Below are positions 1 through 8,236 of a DNA stretch of 64,000 bases, in pieces. The notes beneath the pieces are model-generated. The model was not told the origin of the DNA. It ran no database searches and saw only the letters and a program-made list of their open reading frames with translations. The first letter of the stretch is position 1. The number at the start of each line of letters is the position of its first letter. The position numbers and the translations under genes were made by a program. The stretch is from Pseudomonas moraviensis (GTDB lineage: Bacteria; Pseudomonadota; Gammaproteobacteria; Pseudomonadales; Pseudomonadaceae): contig NZ_LT629788.1 in assembly GCF_900105805.1 (NCBI RefSeq), positions 2,542,001 to 2,606,000 on the forward strand, given 5' to 3'.

Positions 1-155
1 CGGCGTCGCCGTTCGACACCATGGTGCCGGCGCTGGCGCAGGTCGAGGCGCTGATCGCCTGCCTGACCTTGCGTGTGCCCGACCCTGCCGATCGCCTGGA
101 AGGCATCGATGCCCTGCGCAACGACTTTGCGACTCACCTGCTGGAGGAAAAATAA
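1..155 (+). CDS. C-terminal fragment of a probable RpiR-type transcriptional regulator
   Basis: The open frame runs in from beyond the left edge and ends with TAA at 153-155, two bases before the next start codon. The 50 visible residues end in a short helical tail (ALAQVEALIACLTL, then HLLEEK). This resembles the end of the sugar-isomerase (SIS) effector domain of MurR/RpiR regulators. The helix-turn-helix part lies outside the window, so the family call is tentative. Its close spacing to the downstream catabolic genes suggests it is co-transcribed with them and may be their local regulator (inference). Confidence 0.5.
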   Translation, partial: ASPFDTMVPALAQVEALIACLTLRVPDPADRLEGIDALRNDFATHLLEEK

Positions 156-157
156 GG

Positions 158-802
158 ATGTTCAGCCTTCCCCACCGCTCGCCACGGGACCTGCCGTTTG
201 TGTTCGATCACACCGCATTGTTGCTGGTGGACATGCAGCGCGCCTGGCTCGAGCCGCAATTCGACCCGCACCTGAGCGGGCCGGATGCCGAGTATTTCCT
301 CCAGCGTGCGCGCAGCCAGGTGGTGCCCAATCAGCAACGGCTGCTTGGCGCCTTTCGTCAGGCCCGGCAAAACGTGCTGCACACGATCATCGAAAGCCTG
401 ACCGCCGACGGTCGCGACCGCTCGCTGGATCACAAGCTGTCCGACATGCACCTGCCCAAGGGCAGCGCGCAAGCTCAGGTGATTGTTGAACTGACCCCGG
501 CCGAGAACGAAATCGTGCTGCCAAAGACCTCCTCCGGGGTATTCAACTCGACCAACATCGACTACGTGCTGCGCAACTTGCAGACCCGTCATCTGATCAT
601 CGCTGGCATCGTCACCGATCAGTGCGTGGACATGGCCGTGCGCGACGCCGCCGACCGGGGCTATCTGGTGACGCTGGTGGAGGACGCCTGCGCCACTTAC
701 ACAGCCGAACGCCACCACGCCTGCCTCAATGCAATCAAGGGTTACTGCTGGATCACCGACACCGACACCGTGCTCGGTCGTTTGCAGGAGATGCAGCCAT
801 GA
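158..802 (+). CDS. Isochorismatase-family cysteine hydrolase
   Basis: A 214-residue cytoplasmic hydrolase of the isochorismatase/nicotinamidase superfamily, which cleaves amide or vinyl-ether bonds through a Cys nucleophile. The family triad is visible as D25 in LLLVDMQ, K123 in LPKTSSG and C156 in VTDQCVDMAVRDA, so the enzyme should be active. Length is normal for the family. A strong ribosome site (GGAGGAAAAATAAGG) precedes the ATG. The stop overlaps the start of the next gene (ATGA), showing translational coupling with the glutamine-synthetase homologue. In this operon it probably hydrolyses an amide or ureido intermediate of the degraded amine; the substrate cannot be read from the sequence. 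Confidence 0.88.
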   Translation: MFSLPHRSPRDLPFVFDHTALLLVDMQRAWLEPQFDPHLSGPDAEYFLQRARSQVVPNQQRLLGAFRQARQNVLHTIIESLTADGRDRSLDHKLSDMHLPKGSAQAQVIVELTPAENEIVLPKTSSGVFNSTNIDYVLRNLQTRHLIIAGIVTDQCVDMAVRDAADRGYLVTLVEDACATYTAERHHACLNAIKGYCWITDTDTVLGRLQEMQP

Positions 803-2130
803 GCGCACGCCTGACGCCTCTGCCGATGACCACTCTGGTGACCACTGACCTGATCGGCATCACCCGTGGCCGCTCGTTCCCTACCGACGAGCTTGAGCAC
901 TATCAGGCAGCGGGTTGCGGCTGGGTCCCGGCCAACAGCGCGCTGACGCCACAAGACATCATCGCCTCGAGCAATCCGTGGGGCGCGTACGGCGACCTGC
1001 GGCTGATCCCCGATCTGAACAGCCGCGTCACCGTCGGCAACGGCCCGGACGCGAACGCGCCGGCGCTGGATTTCATCCACGCCGATATCCGCGAGACCGA
1101 CGGCCAGGCGTGGGGCGCCTGCCCACGCACATTGCTGCGTGATGAAATCGAGCGCTATCACGATGAGCTCGGTTTGCAGGTGAATGCCGCGTTCGAACAT
1201 GAATTCAACCTGCACGCTGGCGAGGCCGAACATGCAGCGTTCTCTCTCGAAGCGCAGCGTCAGGGCGCCGAATTCGCCGGCTGGCTGCTCAGCGCCCTGC
1301 GCGCCGGCGGGGTCGAGCCGGAAATGTTCCTGCCGGAATACGGCAAGCACCAATACGAAATCACCTGCCGCCCGACCCTTGGCGTGGCGGCGGCGGATCG
1401 TGCGGTCAATGTGCGTGAAATCACCCGGGAAATCGCCCGGCAGATGGGCCTGGCGCTGAGTTTCGCGCCGAAGACCGCTCCCGAGGCGGTGTGCAACGGT
1501 GTGCATCTGCACGTCAGCCTGCTCGATCTGGCCGGCCAGCCCATGCTGTACGACGCCGGCACCAGCAACGGCCTGTCGAGCATCGGTCAGCACTGGGCTG
1601 CCGGAGTCCTGCACTATTTGCCGGCGCTCTGCGCGTTCACTGCGCCGACGCCGCTCTCGTACCAGCGTTTGCAGCCGCACCACTGGAGCGCGTCCTATGC
1701 GTGCCTGGGACAGCAGAATCGTGAAGCGGCGCTGCGCATCTGCCCGACCGTGACCCTGGGCGGCAAGTCTGCCGCGCAGCAGTTCAACCTGGAATTCCGC
1801 GCCATGGACGCCACCGCCTCGCCACACCTGGCCATGGCGGCGCTGCTGATCGCCGGGCGACTGGGCATCGAACAGCGTCTGGCGCTGAACGCGATCACCG
1901 ATGAAATTCCCGATTCACTCAATGACGAGCAACGCAAGGCCCGGGGCATTGTCGCCCTGCCCGCCTCGCTGGCGCAGGCGCTGGATTGCCTGCGCGACAG
2001 TGCAGCCTTCAATGAATGGCTGCCCAAGCCGCTGCTCGACACCTGGTACGCCCTGAAAACCGAGGAACTGGCGCTGACGGAACAGCTCTCGCCCGCTGAC
2101 CTGTGTGAGCACTATGCACGCCTGTACTGA
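799..2130 (+). CDS. Glutamine synthetase family protein (gamma-glutamyl-amine ligase-like)
   Basis: A 443-residue member of the glutamine synthetase superfamily. Family hallmarks are the metal/glutamate segment EHEFNLHAGE, the NGVHLHVSL loop that replaces the classical NGSGMHxH, and the C-terminal NLEFRAMDATASPHLAMAA stretch with its arginine-glutamate pair. These variants are typical of the PuuA/GlnA-like ligases that attach glutamate to amines rather than to ammonia. An in-frame upstream extension exists, but the ATG at 799 overlaps the stop of the hydrolase and is the sensible start. With a PuuP-like importer in the same operon, gamma-glutamylation of an imported amine is the likely role. 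The true amine is unknown. Confidence 0.88.
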   Translation: MSARLTPLPMTTLVTTDLIGITRGRSFPTDELEHYQAAGCGWVPANSALTPQDIIASSNPWGAYGDLRLIPDLNSRVTVGNGPDANAPALDFIHADIRETDGQAWGACPRTLLRDEIERYHDELGLQVNAAFEHEFNLHAGEAEHAAFSLEAQRQGAEFAGWLLSALRAGGVEPEMFLPEYGKHQYEITCRPTLGVAAADRAVNVREITREIARQMGLALSFAPKTAPEAVCNGVHLHVSLLDLAGQPMLYDAGTSNGLSSIGQHWAAGVLHYLPALCAFTAPTPLSYQRLQPHHWSASYACLGQQNREAALRICPTVTLGGKSAAQQFNLEFRAMDATASPHLAMAALLIAGRLGIEQRLALNAITDEIPDSLNDEQRKARGIVALPASLAQALDCLRDSAAFNEWLPKPLLDTWYALKTEELALTEQLSPADLCEHYARLY

Positions 2131-2866
2131 ATCCGCCGAACTGGGGTTGTTCAACCGCCCGGTCTATAACCTCAGCCGCGAGGACTCGACGAACCCGTTG
2201 ATCCTCGTGTGCGAACACGCCAGTCGTTACATCCCCGATGCCCTGAACAATCTGGGCCTGGACGAGGCCGCCGCGCGGGAACACATCGCCTGGGACATCG
2301 GCGCGCTGCAACTGGCCGAACAGTTGTCGGAACAGCTCGGTGCCACCCTGCTCAGCGCCAATTACTCACGGCTGTTGATCGATCTCAACCGCCCGCGCCA
2401 TGCACCGGACAGCATCCCGGTGCAAAGCGAGATCTACCAGATTCCCGGCAACCGCGAGCTGGATGAGGCGGCTCGCGAGTATCGTCGGCAGACCCTGTTC
2501 AAGCCGTTTCATGCACGTTTGCAGACGCTGATCGACGAGCGTATTGCCCAGGGCCAAGCGGTGCGCGTGGTCGGCATTCACAGTTTTACCCCGGTGTACT
2601 ACGGCCAGCCGCGAGCACTGGAAATCGGCGTGTTGTTCGGCCAGGCCAAAGCCTATGCCCAGCGCCTGCTCGACGGACTGCAAGTGCATCCTTTGAAAGT
2701 CGCGGGCAACCAGCCGTACAGAATCGATCCGCTGGGCGACATGACCGTACCGGTGCACGGCGATGCCCGAGGCCTCGAGGCCGTACTGATCGAAGTGCGC
2801 AATGACTTGCTGCGCAGCCCCGAAGCGGTTTCGCGCTGGGCCGGCTACCTGGCACCTTTGCTGTAA
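2114..2866 (+). CDS. N-formylglutamate amidohydrolase-family protein
   Basis: A protein of 250 residues (253 if the in-frame GTG at 2105 is used) with the N-formylglutamate amidohydrolase fold. Seen are the metal-binding CEHAS segment near the N-terminus, the SRLLIDLNRP block, the GIHSFTPV block and the late EVRNDLL segment. The start lies inside the end of the glutamine-synthetase gene, so the two are translationally coupled. In histidine catabolism this family (HutG) releases glutamate from N-formylglutamate. Here no hut genes are present, so it may cleave an N-acyl-glutamate or gamma-glutamyl intermediate (inference). Confidence 0.85.
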   Translation: MHACTESAELGLFNRPVYNLSREDSTNPLILVCEHASRYIPDALNNLGLDEAAAREHIAWDIGALQLAEQLSEQLGATLLSANYSRLLIDLNRPRHAPDSIPVQSEIYQIPGNRELDEAAREYRRQTLFKPFHARLQTLIDERIAQGQAVRVVGIHSFTPVYYGQPRALEIGVLFGQAKAYAQRLLDGLQVHPLKVAGNQPYRIDPLGDMTVPVHGDARGLEAVLIEVRNDLLRSPEAVSRWAGYLAPLL

Positions 2867-2934
2867 GAATCGCGGTAAATGATCGACCGACAGAACAACT
2901 AAAACGACCGATGGCTGACAAGGAGTTGCGCTTC

Positions 2935-4284
2935 ATGGAAATTGAAGAATTCGGCTACAAGCAAGAGTTGAAACGTAGCCTGACGCTGACCGATCTGGTG
3001 GTATACGGGATGATTTTCATGATCCCCATCGCCCCGTTCGGTGTGTATGGCTACGTCAACGCCGAGGCACCCGGGATGGTGCCGCTGGCCTACATCATCG
3101 GCATGGTGGCGATGCTGTTCACCGCGCTGAGTTACGGCAGCATGGCCAAGGCGTTTCCGATTGCCGGTTCGGTGTATTCCTACGCGCAACGCGGCCTCAA
3201 TCAACACGTCGGTTTCATCGCTGGCTGGCTGATGCTGCTCGACTACCTGCTGATTCCGCCGCTGCTGTACCTGTATGCGGCGATGGCGCTCAACCATTTG
3301 TACCCGGATATTCCCAAGGTTGGCTTCATCCTGGCGTTCCTGGTCAGCGCAACGTTCGTCAACCTGCGCGGCATCACCTTTACCGCGCGGATGAACATCC
3401 TGTTCCTGCTGGCGCAACTGGTGGTACTGGGCATCTTCCTGTTCTACGCCTGGAATGCCTTGCACAACGGCGGCGGCAACGGCGAGCTGACACTGGCGCC
3501 GCTGTATCACCCCGAGACCTTCAACTTCGCCTTGTTGATGCAAGCGGTGTCGATCGCCGTGCTGTCGTTCCTCGGCTTCGATGCGATCTCGACCCTTGCC
3601 GAAGAAATCAAGGAAGACCCGGGCCGCAGCGTCGGCAGAGCGGCGCTGATCACCCTGGCGGTGATGGGCACGATTTTCGTGGTACAGACGTGGATCGCCA
3701 CCGATCTGGCAGCGGGCATGGGCTTCAAATCCGCCGACACCGCGTTCTATGAAATCGCTGAAATCGCCGCCGGCAGCTGGCTCGCAACCCTGACCGCAGT
3801 GGCGACGGCGCTGGCCTGGGGCGTGGCCGTGGCGATCACCTCGCAGGCCGCCGTGTCGCGCCTGCTGTTCGGCATGGCCCGCGATGGCAAATTGCCGAAG
3901 GTGCTGGCCAGGGTCCATCCGAAACACAACACGCCGTACCTGAGCATCTATCTGGTGGCGGTGCTGTCGCTGCTGATCTGCTACCTGTTCATCGAGGCGG
4001 TCGACATCCTCACCTCGCTGATCAACTTCGGCGCCCTGAGCGGATTCATGCTCCTGCACCTGACCGTGATCAACCACTACTGGCGTCGGCAGAAGTCGGG
4101 ACAGGTTGTGCGCCATCTGCTCTGCCCGGTGATCGGCTTCATCATCGTCGCGGCAATCATGTACAACATGGGCGTCGATGCGCAGAAACTCGGCCTGATC
4201 TGGATTGCCCTGGGTCTGGTTTATCTGTTCTTCCTCAACAAGCTCGGCGCCAGCACGGTGTTGCCCGATCCGAGCAATGGCTGA
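2935..4284 (+). CDS. APC-family amine/amino-acid importer, PuuP-like
   Basis: A 449-residue inner-membrane permease of the amino acid-polyamine-organocation superfamily with about 12 hydrophobic helices. It opens with the typical LKRSLTLTDLVVYGM segment and has SYAQRGLNQHVGFIAGW, FLGFDAISTLAEE, SRLLFGMARDGKLPK, INFGALSGF and NHYWRR. These blocks are reminiscent of the putrescine importer PuuP. The start at 2935 is chosen because AAGGAG lies nine bases upstream; an in-frame ATG at 2911 has no such site. It likely imports the substrate that the neighbouring ligase and transferases process. A hairpin lies between it and the next gene. Confidence 0.88.
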   Translation: MEIEEFGYKQELKRSLTLTDLVVYGMIFMIPIAPFGVYGYVNAEAPGMVPLAYIIGMVAMLFTALSYGSMAKAFPIAGSVYSYAQRGLNQHVGFIAGWLMLLDYLLIPPLLYLYAAMALNHLYPDIPKVGFILAFLVSATFVNLRGITFTARMNILFLLAQLVVLGIFLFYAWNALHNGGGNGELTLAPLYHPETFNFALLMQAVSIAVLSFLGFDAISTLAEEIKEDPGRSVGRAALITLAVMGTIFVVQTWIATDLAAGMGFKSADTAFYEIAEIAAGSWLATLTAVATALAWGVAVAITSQAAVSRLLFGMARDGKLPKVLARVHPKHNTPYLSIYLVAVLSLLICYLFIEAVDILTSLINFGALSGFMLLHLTVINHYWRRQKSGQVVRHLLCPVIGFIIVAAIMYNMGVDAQKLGLIWIALGLVYLFFLNKLGASTVLPDPSNG

Positions 4285-4358
4285 CAAGAAAAAGAGCGGC
4301 GTCTGACAACAAATCAGGCGACCGCCGATTTAACGCGTGGAAACCGACAGTGATAGTC

Positions 4359-4385
4359 AGGTTCGGCGAACGGGCCGAACCTTTT
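4359..4385 (+). terminator. Hairpin with short T tail between permease and succinyltransferase genes
   Basis: Arms AGGTTCGGC (4359-4367) and GCCGAACCT (4374-4382) pair perfectly around a six-base loop and are followed by TTT. This looks like a weak intrinsic terminator or attenuator inside the operon. It would lower expression of the two downstream transferase genes unless they have their own promoter. The ribosome site ACAGGAG starts only a few bases after it. Confidence 0.55.
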
Positions 4386-4402
4386 GATACAGGAGTACAT
4401 CC

Positions 4403-5419
4403 ATGCTGGTCTTACGCCCAGTCGAGCAGAATGATCTGCCCCAGCTACAGCGCCTGGCCCGCGAGAGCCTGATCGGCGTGACCTCGCTGCCGGATGACAG
4501 CGAGCACCTGCGCGAGAAAATCGCCGGGTCGCGCGCCTCGTTCGACAGCGCCGCCACGGCGCAGGGGCCGGAGAACTATTTCTTTGTGCTGGAAGACCTC
4601 GAACGCCAGCAACTGCTCGGTTGCTCGGAAATTCTTGCCACCGCCGGTTTCAAGGAACCGTTCTACAGCTTGCGCAATCGCCATTTCACCAGCGCCTCGC
4701 GGGAGTTGAACATCGAGCATGGCGTGCCGGCGTTGTCGCTGTGCCATGACCTTAGCGGGCATACCCTGCTGCGCGGGTTCCACATCGACGCCACGCTGGT
4801 GCGCACGCCGTTTTCCGAACTGTTGTCGCGGGCGCGCCTGCTGTTCATTGCCGCCCATGCGCAGCGGTTCTCCGAGGCGGTGATTACCGAGATCGTCGGC
4901 TACAGCGATGAGCACGGCCACTCGCCATTCTGGGATGCGCTGGGCAAGCATTTCTTCGACCTGCCCTACGCCGAAGCCGAGCGTCTGTGCGGGTTGCAGA
5001 GCCGCACGTTCCTCGCCGAACTGATGCCGCAATATCCGATATACGTACCGATGCTGCCGCAAGCGGCGCAGGACTGCATCGGCCGCGTGCACCCGGACGG
5101 CCAGGAGGCGTTCGACATCCTCGAGCGTGAAGGCTTCGAAACCAACAGCTACATCGACCTGTTCGACGCCGGCCCTACGTTGTATGCGCGTACCGCAAAC
5201 ATTCGCTCGATCGTTGGCAGCCAGACTGCCACTGTCCGGCAACAGGCGTCGACAGACGCCCGAGGCCGTTACCTGGTGAGCAACGACGCCTTGCATGACT
5301 ACCGCGCCATTGTCACCGAGCTCGACTACCAGCCCGATCAACCGCTGCCCCTGACGCCCGCTCTATGCGCGGCACTGAAGGTCAGCGAGGGCAGCCCGAT
5401 ACGGTTGGTCGCTCTGTGA
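4403..5419 (+). CDS. Arginine/ornithine N-succinyltransferase alpha subunit-like (AruF-like)
   Basis: A 338-residue cytoplasmic protein of the AstA/AruF-AruG family, which transfers succinyl from succinyl-CoA to the alpha-amino group of arginine or ornithine. Recognisable blocks are MLVLRPVEQNDLPQL, the RLLFIAAHAQRF segment, SPFWDALGKHFFDL, FLAELMPQYPIYVPMLP and the late EREGFETNSYIDLFDAGPTL. A second family member follows directly, as in the heterodimeric Pseudomonas enzyme. No aruC, aruD or aruB genes are nearby, so this pair is probably a paralogue of the housekeeping arginine pathway, used on a different amino compound (inference). Confidence 0.85.
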   Translation: MLVLRPVEQNDLPQLQRLARESLIGVTSLPDDSEHLREKIAGSRASFDSAATAQGPENYFFVLEDLERQQLLGCSEILATAGFKEPFYSLRNRHFTSASRELNIEHGVPALSLCHDLSGHTLLRGFHIDATLVRTPFSELLSRARLLFIAAHAQRFSEAVITEIVGYSDEHGHSPFWDALGKHFFDLPYAEAERLCGLQSRTFLAELMPQYPIYVPMLPQAAQDCIGRVHPDGQEAFDILEREGFETNSYIDLFDAGPTLYARTANIRSIVGSQTATVRQQASTDARGRYLVSNDALHDYRAIVTELDYQPDQPLPLTPALCAALKVSEGSPIRLVAL

Positions 5420-5468
5420 GGCGCATTTGCCGTTGGTGCCTGAATCGGTACGCAGAAGGAGTTGGAGC

Positions 5469-6503
5469 ATGATTGTCCGTCCGGTAAAAGTCAGCGACCT
5501 GCCTGCCTTGATGACGCTCGTCGAACAGGCCGGGCCGGGCTTCACCACCCTTCCTGCCAACGAGGACCGCCTCGCGCACCGGGTGCGTTGGGCGCAACGG
5601 GCGTTCGCCGAGCAGGTGGAACGGGCCGATGCCGATTATCTGTTTGTCCTCGAGGATGATGAACAGCGCGTGGTCGGTGTCAGCGCGATGGCTGGCGCCG
5701 TTGGCCTGCGCGAACCCTGGTACAACTACCGGCTCGGCGTGACCGTCAGTTCGGCGCCGGACCTGGGTATTCAGCGGCAGATTCCGACGTTGTTCCTCAA
5801 CAATGAACTGACCGGACAATCGGAACTGTGCTCGCTGTTTCTGCGCCATGACCAGCGCAGCGGCAGCAATGGTCGCCTGTTGTCGCTGGGGCGCCTGCTG
5901 TTTGTCGCCGAGTTTCCGCATCTGTTTGGCGAGAAGATGATCGCCGAACTGCGCGGCAGTGCCGATGAAAACGGTTGCTCGCCGTTCTGGGACAGCCTTG
6001 GCCGACACTTTTTCCAGATGGATTTCACCCACGCCGATCACTTGTCGGGGCTGGGCAACAAAGCCTTTATCGCCGAACTGATGCCACGTCAGCCGCTGTA
6101 CACCTGCCTGCTGACCGAACAGGCACAGGCGGCGATCGGCCAGACTCACCCGAACACCCAACCGGCATTGAAAATCCTTCAGGCTGAAGGTTTTGCGCAC
6201 CAGGGTTACATCGACATTTTCGACGGTGGCCCGGTCATCGAAGCGCCGATCCGCAGCATTCGCACGGTGCGTGACAGTCTCGAACTGACCCTGAGCCTCG
6301 GCATCCCGGACGAGCAGGCGCCGCTGTGGCTGATTCACAACCGCCGCCTGGAAAACTGCCGCATCACCGTGGCGCCCGGGCGACTGGTGGGCAACAGCCT
6401 GATGGTCGATCGTCTCACCGCCAAACGCCTGCAACTTCAGCCGGGTAATTCGGTGCGTGCGGTGCTCCTGCCCCATCAACAGCAACACGCCGTGGCGGCC
6501 TGA
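5469..6503 (+). CDS. Arginine/ornithine N-succinyltransferase beta subunit-like (AruG-like)
   Basis: A 344-residue homologue of the preceding gene. It shares the layout MIVRPVKVSDLPAL, RLLFVAEFPHLF, SPFWDSLGRHFFQM, FIAELMPRQPLYTCLL and GYIDIFDGGPVIEAP. The ATG at 5469 has AAGGAG eight bases upstream, so it is preferred over earlier in-frame starts. The two proteins most likely form a heteromer like AruF/AruG. Sequence differences between them are larger than expected for a recent duplication. Substrate is unknown; context with an amine importer and a glutamine-synthetase homologue points to an amino-acid-like compound. Confidence 0.85.
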   Translation: MIVRPVKVSDLPALMTLVEQAGPGFTTLPANEDRLAHRVRWAQRAFAEQVERADADYLFVLEDDEQRVVGVSAMAGAVGLREPWYNYRLGVTVSSAPDLGIQRQIPTLFLNNELTGQSELCSLFLRHDQRSGSNGRLLSLGRLLFVAEFPHLFGEKMIAELRGSADENGCSPFWDSLGRHFFQMDFTHADHLSGLGNKAFIAELMPRQPLYTCLLTEQAQAAIGQTHPNTQPALKILQAEGFAHQGYIDIFDGGPVIEAPIRSIRTVRDSLELTLSLGIPDEQAPLWLIHNRRLENCRITVAPGRLVGNSLMVDRLTAKRLQLQPGNSVRAVLLPHQQQHAVAA

Positions 6504-6657
6504 TATGCCCGGCGCCAGAGATTAAACCTTTCAGCCGCCAGTCCTGCCGCGCAAATTCGTCATGATTCCTGACCCATTCGCGTGATAGCCTTTTCATTCT
6601 TCGGCGTTGACACCTTTGCTCAAGCCTCTCCATTCCTTATGTATTGGTGGAACTCGT

Positions 6658-7527
6658 ATGACCAGGCTTTCCCATCAAGATTTGCGCCGTAATTTCCGTC
6701 AGTTGCTGGCCTCCGACACCTGCTATCACACGGCTTCGGTGTTCGACCCGATGTCCGCCCGCATCGCCGCTGACCTGGGTTTTGAAGTGGGTATCCTCGG
6801 CGGTTCCGTGGCCTCCCTGCAGGTGCTCGGCGCCCCGGACTTCGCCCTGATCACCCTCAGCGAATTCGCCGAACAGGCCACGCGCATCGGCCGCGTCGCC
6901 CAATTGCCAGTGATCGCCGACGCCGATCACGGCTACGGTAACGCTCTTAACGTCATGCGCACCATCGTCGAACTGGAACGCGCCGGCGTCGCGGCACTGA
7001 CCATCGAAGACACCCTGCTGCCCGCACAATTCGGGCGAAAATCCACCGACCTGATCACCGTCGCCGAAGGCGTCGGCAAGATCCGCGCGGCGCTGGAAGC
7101 CCGGGTCGACACGGAAATGGCGATCATCGCCCGCACCAACGCCGGCATTCTGCCGAACCAGGAAATCATCAGCCGCACCCGCCAATATCAGGCGGCGGGC
7201 GCTGACGGTATCTGCATGGTCGGCGTGCAGGACTTCGATCAACTGGAACAAATCGCCGAGCATCTCACCGTGCCGCTGATGCTGGTCACTTACGGCAACC
7301 CGGCCCTGCGCGACGACAAACGCCTGGCCGAACTCGGCGTACGCGTGACCATCGACGGCCACGGCGCCTACTTCGCCGCGATCAAAGCGACCTACGACAG
7401 CCTGCGCGAACAGCGGCAGATCTTCACCCAGGCCGCCGACCTGAGCGCGACCGAATTGACGCACACCTATACCCAGCCGGAGGAATACATTCTCTGGGCC
7501 AAGGAGTACATGAGCGTCAAGGAGTGA
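6658..7527 (+). CDS. PEP mutase/isocitrate lyase superfamily enzyme, oxaloacetate decarboxylase-type
   Basis: A 289-residue cytoplasmic enzyme that closely resembles, from memory, the P. aeruginosa oxaloacetate decarboxylase PA4872. Visible blocks are [38 protein letters not shown], the Mg-binding [24 protein letters not shown] and IIARTNA. Oxaloacetate decarboxylation gives pyruvate. The ATG at 6658 gives a normal length. A gap of 154 bases separates it from the transferase gene, so it could be transcribed separately, although it keeps the same direction and could handle a C4 product of the pathway. Confidence 0.85.
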   Translation: MTRLSHQDLRRNFRQLLASDTCYHTASVFDPMSARIAADLGFEVGILGGSVASLQVLGAPDFALITLSEFAEQATRIGRVAQLPVIADADHGYGNALNVMRTIVELERAGVAALTIEDTLLPAQFGRKSTDLITVAEGVGKIRAALEARVDTEMAIIARTNAGILPNQEIISRTRQYQAAGADGICMVGVQDFDQLEQIAEHLTVPLMLVTYGNPALRDDKRLAELGVRVTIDGHGAYFAAIKATYDSLREQRQIFTQAADLSATELTHTYTQPEEYILWAKEYMSVKE

Positions 7528-7546
7528 TGCACACGCTGCACCGGCC

Positions 7547-7615
7547 CCTTCGCGAGCAGGCTCGCTCCCACAGTTGAAATGCGGTCCCCTGTGGGAGCGA
7601 GCCTGCTCGCGAAAG
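7547..7615. repeat. REPIN: two inverted REP sequences
   Basis: The sequence CTTCGCGAGCAGGCTCGCTC (7548-7567) and its inverted partner at 7591-7614 flank a spacer of about 16 bases. This is the standard Pseudomonas REP doublet, mobilised in trans by a RAYT transposase and often found after stop codons. It sits 20 bases after the preceding gene. Confidence 0.9.
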
Positions 7616-7645
7616 CGTCTATTGCGGCACCGCTAAACCGGCGTC

Positions 7646-7822
7646 TTACCCCTCCTCCCGCTGCACCGCCCGCGCCTGAATCACATTCAGAGTCGCGCAG
7701 CCCTCGCGCATCAGCAGATGAACCGCGCTGGTCACCCGCGTCAGATCACAATCGGAAATGCCCTTGAGGTTAAGGCTGGCAAAGGTATCGGCCAGATCCC
7801 GCACGACCACAAACCGGTGCAT
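7646..7822 (-). CDS. Possible small ORF or gene remnant, 58 residues
   Basis: A short minus-strand frame begins with ATG at 7822 and reads MHRFVVVRDLADTFASLNLK, followed by a helical stretch containing DLTRVTSAVHLLMREG. Codon use is like that of real genes. A stop codon lies six codons upstream and no clear ribosome site is seen. It may be the tail of a decayed gene or a small hypothetical protein. The family was not recognised. Confidence 0.35.
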   Translation of the reverse strand: MHRFVVVRDLADTFASLNLKGISDCDLTRVTSAVHLLMREGCATLNVIQARAVQREEG

Positions 7823-8236
7823 CGCACAGGCGGCCCTAGTTCACTCCAGAAAGGTCAGGTTCTGTATTCGACCGGCCAAGATCGTCGCAGAGTTATCTGC
7901 GAACCGAGACTATAAGAGCCGCGTCCGACGGCCGCAACGAGAGCTTCTGTCGGACTTTTCGGTATTTTTTGTGCGCCGTCCTCGACTGCCACTTTTCCCA
8001 CAAAAGCCCCTCACCCTAGCCCTCTCCCGGAGGGAGAAGGAACCGATTGGGGGATGCTCAGGATCTGCGCCGACGTGGTGGACCGTGTTGAATGCGAAAT
8101 TGAATTCAGCAGAAAATCTCAAGCTTGCCGCATTGACTAAAAACAACGCGGTCAGTCCCCTCTCCTGGGGGAGAGGGCTAGGGTGAGGGGCGAGTCAACT
8201 GACACCCCGCCCCAAACATTCACACCACCAATTCCA
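7823..8236. other. Gene-free spacer with an inverted repeat pair
   Basis: No convincing coding frame was found. The stretch contains CCCCTCACCCTAGCCCTCTC (from 8007), followed by CGGAGGGAG, and its inverted counterpart at 8162-8190, about 125 bases apart. The same element recurs after 39190. The arms could form a long hairpin and may end transcription of the convergent gene that stops at 8237. Confidence 0.7.
8007..8190. repeat. Inverted repeat element of the CCCTCACCCTAGCCCTCTCCC type
   Basis: Two arms of about 29 bases (8007-8036 and 8162-8190) are near-perfect reverse complements around a 125-base centre. The same arm sequence occurs at 39190-39223 and, as a partial copy, near 39550-39583. 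It is a dispersed repeat rather than a single-site regulatory signal. Confidence 0.75.

Noticed and set aside
134..808. Long open frames on the opposite strand of region 1 genes (for example 224 residues here and 361 at 742-1827)
   Set aside because: They are reverse-strand shadows in GC-rich coding sequence, rich in Arg, Gln and Gly, without ribosome sites, and overlap genes with clear family motifs.
2899..4287. 462-residue minus-strand frame opposite the APC permease
   Set aside because: It is the mirror of a membrane protein: extremely His/Gln/Arg-rich with no known domain, and the plus-strand gene is certain.
7547..7615. CRISPR-like repeat pattern suggested by the recurring REP elements
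   Set aside because: The copies are inverted pairs scattered between genes, not direct repeats with unique spacers, and no cas genes are present.
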